From NCBI GenBank assembly GCA_964483695.1, contig CAZACZ010000002.1, positions 1 through 64,000 of the forward strand: DNA of 64,000 nt, in the 5' to 3' direction. Below are positions 59,778 to 64,000 of the stretch, one piece after another. Below the pieces are notes generated by a model that saw nothing but the letters and a program-made list of their open reading frames with translations, was not told the DNA's origin and ran no database searches. The stretch's first letter is position 1. Each line of letters begins with the position of its first letter. The DNA comes from CAZACZ01 sp964483695 (GTDB taxonomy: Bacteria; Deinococcota; Deinococci; Deinococcales; Trueperaceae). Made by a program: the position numbers and the translations under genes.

Positions 59778-60962
59778 TCAGCCGCAGTAGCGGTCGATCA
59801 CGCGCTCCAGCACCGCCGCCATCGCGCCGATGCTGGCCACGTCGACCCACTCGTCGGGCTGGTGGATCCCGCCGCCCACCGGGCCGAACAGCACGGTCGG
59901 CACCGCCCCGCCGGCGGCCACCAGTGCCGCGTCCGTCCAGTACGGCGCTCCGAGCAGCGCCGGCGGCGCCCCGACCACCTCCTGGATGGCGGAGGCGACG
60001 ACCCGCACGATCTCCGCGTCGGGGTCTGCCTCGAACGGTTCGCGGGCCACGCCGGGGTGAACCGTCGGCGCGAACGCCGCGTCGCCTGCGCCGGCGCGCT
60101 CGAGCATGCCGCGCAGCTCCTGCGCCACCGCGGCCGGGCCTTCCCCCGGCAGGGTGCGGCGTTCGAGCGTCACCGAAGCGTGCGCCGGGGTGGTGAAGAG
60201 CTCCTCGCCCCCCTGCGCCAGCACCGCCTGCCACGAGCCGTGCCCCAGCAGCCGGTGCGGCGCCTTGGCTCGCAGCCGTCCGTCTTCCGCATCGACCTCG
60301 CGCAGGACACGACCCAGGTGGGTCAGCGCGTTCACCCCTTGCTCCGGCTTCGAGGTGTGCGACGCCTTGCCCGTGAGGCGTACGTCGAACAGCGCGAAGC
60401 CGCGATGCGCCACGTGCAGCGCGAGGTCGGTGGGCTCGGTGACGATGGCCGCCACCTCCGCCTGGCCACGCGCCAGGTCGTCCAGCAGCGGCGTAAGCGC
60501 CGCCATGGCCGCCACCGTGCCCGTGCTGCCATGCTCCTCGTCGGGCACCGCCATGAGCGTCACGTCGCCCGATACGTTGCGGCGAGCCGCGGCCGCCGTC
60601 GCCAACAGGCACACCGCCAGGCTGGCCTTCATGTCCATCGCGCCGCGGCCGACCAGCCTGTCGCCCACGCGCCGGGCGCGGAACGGTTCGCGCATGCCGC
60701 GCACACCGACGGTGTCGAGATGCGCGTTCAAGAGGAGCGTCCGCCGCGGGCCCGTCGTCGGCCCGCGCCCCGGGGCACGCAGCAGCACGGCGGGCCGCCC
60801 CGGTCGCCCTTCGTGGAACGTCACCTGCAAGCCACGCGAGCGACCCCACGCCGCCACGAAGTCGGCCAGTTCGCCTTCCCCGGGGTGGGTGGGGTCGAGG
60901 TCGGGGTTCACCGAGTCGATCGCTACCAACTCGGCGAGCAGCGCCAGCGGGTCATCCGTCAC
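59778..60962 (-). CDS. M20 family metallopeptidase (ArgE/DapE-like)
   Basis: 394 residues. Zinc-binding features: NAHLDTVG (metal His and catalytic Asp), GRGAMDMK, VPDEEHGSTG (general base Glu and metal Glu) and EPTD; dimerisation domain in the middle. Hydrolyses an N-acyl amino acid or dipeptide. GTG start with a TAGGCT box 6 bases before it. Confidence 0.88.
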   Translation of the reverse strand: MTDDPLALLAELVAIDSVNPDLDPTHPGEGELADFVAAWGRSRGLQVTFHEGRPGRPAVLLRAPGRGPTTGPRRTLLLNAHLDTVGVRGMREPFRARRVGDRLVGRGAMDMKASLAVCLLATAAAARRNVSGDVTLMAVPDEEHGSTGTVAAMAALTPLLDDLARGQAEVAAIVTEPTDLALHVAHRGFALFDVRLTGKASHTSKPEQGVNALTHLGRVLREVDAEDGRLRAKAPHRLLGHGSWQAVLAQGGEELFTTPAHASVTLERRTLPGEGPAAVAQELRGMLERAGAGDAAFAPTVHPGVAREPFEADPDAEIVRVVASAIQEVVGAPPALLGAPYWTDAALVAAGGAVPTVLFGPVGGGIHQPDEWVDVASIGAMAAVLERVIDRYCG

Positions 60963-60968
60963 GCGCCG

Positions 60969-60974
60969 AGCCTA
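60969..60974 (-). promoter_or_regulatory. Candidate leaderless -10 box (M20 peptidase)
   Basis: TAGGCT on the minus strand, 6 bases before the GTG start. Confidence 0.5.
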
Positions 60975-60989
60975 CCGTTCGGCGAAGGC

Positions 60990-61754
60990 TCAGGCCGCGC
61001 GCCAGCCTCCGTCGGCGTTGACGAACGCGCCGTTCACCATCTTCGCTTCGTCGGACGCCAGGAACAGCGCCACGTTGGCGACGTCCTCGGGCTCGAGCTG
61101 GGCCGGGATGACCCCGTAGTACGCCTGGAAGCGTTGCGAGCCGTACGGGTCCATCTTCGACATGTCGACGCTCTGCATGATGTTGGTCTTGACGGCGCCG
61201 ATGATGAGCGCGTTGCAGCGGATGCCCTTGGGGCCGTACACGTACGCCGTGCTGCGGGTGAGGCCGAGGATGGCGTGCTTGGAGATGGTGTACGCCGCAC
61301 CCGCAGCCGCGCCGCTGACGGCGGCGACGCTGGCCGAGTTGACGATCGAGCCGCCGCCCAACTCCACCATGTGCTTCACCGCGGCGCGCGTGGTGAACAC
61401 CGGGCCGTCGACGTTGATGCCCATCACGCGGCGGTAGATGTCGTCGGTCATCTCGGCAATGCCCTGGTTCACGTCCATCACGCCGGCGTTGTTGGCCAGG
61501 ACGTCGAGGCGCCCGAAGGTGTCGATGGCCGCCTGCACCATCCCTTCGGCGTCGGCCTTCTCGGCGACGTTGCCCTTCACGCCATGCACCTCTCCACCCT
61601 TGCCGCGGATCTCGGCCACCACCTGGTTCAGCGTGGTCTCGTTCCACTCGGCCGCCACGACCTTGGCGCCCTCCGCGGCGAACCGCAGCGCCATCGCGCG
61701 ACCCATGCCCGAACCTGCACCCGTGACGAGCGCGACCTTGCCCTGCAACCTCAT
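60990..61754 (-). CDS. Short-chain dehydrogenase/reductase
   Basis: 254 residues. NAD(P) motif TGAGSGMGRA, NNAG, catalytic Ser in VNSASVAA, Tyr/Lys in YTISK. A WNETT stretch after the second strand suggests NAD-type preference. GGAGGACGCC before the ATG at MRLQGK; an upstream ATG lacks a site. Substrate unknown. Confidence 0.9.
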   Translation of the reverse strand: MRLQGKVALVTGAGSGMGRAMALRFAAEGAKVVAAEWNETTLNQVVAEIRGKGGEVHGVKGNVAEKADAEGMVQAAIDTFGRLDVLANNAGVMDVNQGIAEMTDDIYRRVMGINVDGPVFTTRAAVKHMVELGGGSIVNSASVAAVSGAAAGAAYTISKHAILGLTRSTAYVYGPKGIRCNALIIGAVKTNIMQSVDMSKMDPYGSQRFQAYYGVIPAQLEPEDVANVALFLASDEAKMVNGAFVNADGGWRAA

Positions 61755-62099
61755 GGCGTCCTCCTTCTGGCAGACCAAGACCGGGCGGGTCCCGTCCTGG
61801 GCCTGCGTCCCTTCACGCTACCGACCGTCCGGTACCACGACCGTAGCCAACGCCCTACTCGGCACGTCGGAGTCTGCCCGACACGCAAGGCGCTCACGGC
61901 AGGAACGAAGCACGCCGGGGGGCTGGTCAGCGCCGCGGCACTGCCGTAGAGTGGCGCCGACCCGCGTCGCCCACGCAGGTCGTACCGGACGCGCGTGCAC
62001 CGTGGCGCGCCGCCGAGGCTCGATCGCGCGTGGGCGAACCGCCGCGGACACCCCACACCCCCATCGCGCGGTCGCGGCCGCCCGGGGAAGGACCATCCC
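61755..62099. other. 345-base divergent intergenic region
   Basis: Between the SDR (minus) and the transglutaminase-like gene (plus). A minus-strand TAGCGT lies near 61815, and a plus-strand TAGAGT at 61947-61952 with TGGTCA 17 bases earlier could be promoters; the plus-strand leader would be about 145 bases. No ORF was recognised. Confidence 0.4.
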
Positions 62100-64000
62100 A
62101 TGCGCGTTCCGAATCCGACGTGGCCCGCACGCAAACGGCCCGTCCCCACCCTGCGCGGCTGCTTCGTCGTGGCGGCCGCGCTGCTGCCGCTGCTGCTAGC
62201 CTCCGCTTTCGCGCAGGAGCCGCCCCCCGCCGACACCTTGTTCGCGGTGCTGGAGAGCGCGCTGGACGAACTGCCGAAGGACCGCCTCGACCTCGGAGCC
62301 GCCCTCGCGCGGATGTCGGGCGGCGCGGACGGCGGCCAGGTCGATGCCGCCACCGTGTTCGCATGGGTCCGGGACGAGACCGGCTACGTCCCGTACCGCG
62401 GCGCCCTGCGGGGCCCCGCCGGCGTGCTGATGGACCGGGTCGGCAACGCCCTCGACCGCGCCACGTTGCTGCGCGCGCTGCTGCAGCGGGCCGGCTACGA
62501 CACCGTGCTGGTGCACGGAACGCTGGAGGGCGAGGCGCTGGAGCGCGCCACGGGGGCGCTGCGACTGCCGCCCGACGCGCGCGCCGCGAGCGCCCAGCCG
62601 AGCCTGGATGCCCTGGCGGAACGTGCGGCAGCCACCCTCGGGATGGACGCAGGCATCGTCGGCGAGCGCCTGGCGCTGGCGGGCGCCGACCGTGCGGCGC
62701 TGGAGCGCGCCGTGACGCTGGCGACCGAACGCCAGAGCGAGGCGCTGTTGGGGGTGCTCGGCGGCGTGGACCGCGGCGCGGCAGGCTACGACGCCTCCGT
62801 GCTCGGCGACCACTGGTGGGTGCAGGTCGCGGCGGACGGCGGCTGGCTCGACCTCGACCCCACCCTGCCCGACGCCGCCCCGGGCGACACGCTCACCGAC
62901 GCAACGTTGCGCTTCGACCTGACCGACCTGCGGCAACTGGCCGCCGTCGACGGCGCGTGCACCGACCTCTCCTGCGGCGATCGGCTGCACCGCGTGGCCG
63001 TCCGGGTGATCGCCGAAACCTGGGATGGCGAGGCGCTGAGCGAGCACGAGGTGCTCGCCACCGAGTTGCTCGCGGCCGAGGCGTTCGGCACGCACATCGG
63101 CTTCGCCACGCTGCCGGTGGAGTGGCCGGAGGATCTCGACCTGTTCGGCGTCGCCGCGCCCGTCGATGCGCTGCGGGAGGCGCTGCTGGCGGTCGAGACG
63201 TGGGAACCGGTCCTCACCGTCGGGGACGAACGCATCACCGGCCTGCGCGTGAGCGCCGACGGCACCGTGGGCCAGCAGCAGGCGGGCGGCAACGCCGGCG
63301 CGGTGGGCGGCCTCGGGGGCGGCATCGGCGGCATGTTCGGCGGCTTCGGCGGCGGTGGCGGCGCGGCCGCCGGCGCCCTCACGGCCATGTGGCTGGAGGT
63401 GGAGACGGTCACGCCCACCCGCGGCAGCCGCGTCGAGCGCCGGCAGCTGTTCGACCTGATCGGGCCAGCCGCGCGCGCCGGCGGGGTCGCGGGCATCGAG
63501 GTCGACGACGGCATGACGTACGCGCGCACGCTGGCCTTGGCGGGCGAGACCGAGCTGATGGTGGCGCCCGCGGCGATCGCGCCGGAAGCGGCTTCGTTCG
63601 CGGCGGCCCAACGCCTGCTCGCCCAGCGTGACGCCTGGACCGCGCTCTTCGAGCACGGCGCCACGGCCGACCCGGCCGAGCTGAACCAACGCCTGAACGA
63701 CATGGCGGAGCTGGCGGGCCCGTTGACGGCCTTCGCGCAGCAGCGCGCCGCCGACGCCGGCGGCTTCCTCGATGCGGCGCTGGTGGTGGCCTACCACCGC
63801 GGACTCGACGCCGCACTCGAGCCGACCGGCGCCTTCGACCTGATCCAGGCTCCGACGGCATCGTTGGTGCCGGCCGAGCAGCTGTTCGAGCAGCGCCTGG
63901 TCCAGGGCGTGCGCGACACGGTGCTGGAGGCCGAGTTGCAGCGGCGCGGTCCGACCTACGACATGCAAGCGCCGACGCCCGGACCCGCCGCCGTGGCCGA
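62100..64000 (+). CDS. Secreted transglutaminase-like domain protein (C-terminus off the right edge)
   Basis: At least 633 residues in this window. Signal peptide at about 18-38 (ends ASAFAQ). Residues about 85-270 align with the transglutaminase fold: LLRALLQRAGYDTVLVHG, then DHWWVQVAADGGWLDLDPT with the His/Asp pair. The catalytic Cys position reads GNALDRA (Ala), so enzymatic activity is unlikely. A Gly-rich stretch follows near 405-425. The stop codon is not reached. GGAAGGAC precedes the ATG. Confidence 0.75.
   Translation, partial: MRVPNPTWPARKRPVPTLRGCFVVAAALLPLLLASAFAQEPPPADTLFAVLESALDELPKDRLDLGAALARMSGGADGGQVDAATVFAWVRDETGYVPYRGALRGPAGVLMDRVGNALDRATLLRALLQRAGYDTVLVHGTLEGEALERATGALRLPPDARAASAQPSLDALAERAAATLGMDAGIVGERLALAGADRAALERAVTLATERQSEALLGVLGGVDRGAAGYDASVLGDHWWVQVAADGGWLDLDPTLPDAAPGDTLTDATLRFDLTDLRQLAAVDGACTDLSCGDRLHRVAVRVIAETWDGEALSEHEVLATELLAAEAFGTHIGFATLPVEWPEDLDLFGVAAPVDALREALLAVETWEPVLTVGDERITGLRVSADGTVGQQQAGGNAGAVGGLGGGIGGMFGGFGGGGGAAAGALTAMWLEVETVTPTRGSRVERRQLFDLIGPAARAGGVAGIEVDDGMTYARTLALAGETELMVAPAAIAPEAASFAAAQRLLAQRDAWTALFEHGATADPAELNQRLNDMAELAGPLTAFAQQRAADAGGFLDAALVVAYHRGLDAALEPTGAFDLIQAPTASLVPAEQLFEQRLVQGVRDTVLEAELQRRGPTYDMQAPTPGPAAVA

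Noticed and set aside
1..64000. CRISPR array, tRNA, rRNA or insertion sequence
   Set aside because: No regular spaced repeats, no cloverleaf or rRNA sequence recognised, and no transposase or integrase motif.

Overview
The window is GC-rich, gene-dense bacterial chromosome of a diderm-like aerobe or facultative anaerobe. The most likely source is a Deinococcota member close to Truepera. This rests on several recurrent -10-like TAnnnT boxes placed 5 to 8 bases before start codons (leaderless transcripts), many lipoproteins and Tat/Sec signals, a response-regulator/thioredoxin-reductase-like fusion, and a cydABDC set. Taxonomy is inferred, not proven. I saw no tRNA, rRNA, CRISPR array, insertion sequence or phage gene.

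Layout. 1-13 kb: the edge-truncated response-regulator/FAD reductase fusion, a flavin amine oxidase translationally coupled to a class-V aminotransferase, a small secreted protein, a decayed isocitrate lyase/PEP-mutase-family pseudogene, a cyclase-like/NB-ATPase/TPR regulator behind an M8-type metalloprotease lipoprotein, two surface lipoproteins and a DUF1905 protein. 13-19.3 kb: cytochrome bd oxidase with its CydDC exporter (cydA-cydB-cydD-cydC). 19.5-23.4 kb: EamA exporter, aldo/keto reductase, and a GlxA-type AraC regulator divergent from an OsmC-like peroxidase.

23.5-35.7 kb is a co-directional minus-strand block: peptide/nickel-type ABC binding protein and two permeases, then [NiFe] hydrogenase small and large subunits, cytochrome b, maturation protease, HypA, HypB, HypC, HypD, HypE and a BFD-like protein. 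This looks like a membrane-bound, Tat-exported H2-uptake enzyme feeding electrons to quinone. Next come a TorA/DMSO-reductase-family molybdoenzyme (36.2-38.6 kb) and, convergent with it, a one-haem TorC-like cytochrome c. Together with the bd oxidase they suggest a respiratory chain that can oxidise H2 and reduce O2 or N-/S-oxides.

39.5-47.7 kb is mixed: DinB-like protein, sphingomyelinase-like lipoprotein, free methionine-R-sulfoxide reductase coupled to a secreted TIM-barrel-like protein, MFS exporter, DUF4139 protein and a GreA-like factor. 48.3-55.75 kb holds hypF followed by a second, soluble group-3b-type NAD(P)-linked hydrogenase (beta, gamma, delta, alpha) with its own protease. The hyp set is therefore split: hypABCDE lies with the uptake enzyme and hypF with the cytosolic enzyme, and one set probably serves both. 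55.8-64 kb: AlkX/YcaQ-type DNA glycosylase coupled to a minimal AraC regulator, VOC protein, heptose-kinase-like/nucleotidyltransferase pair, M20 peptidase, SDR, and a secreted transglutaminase-like protein running off the right edge.
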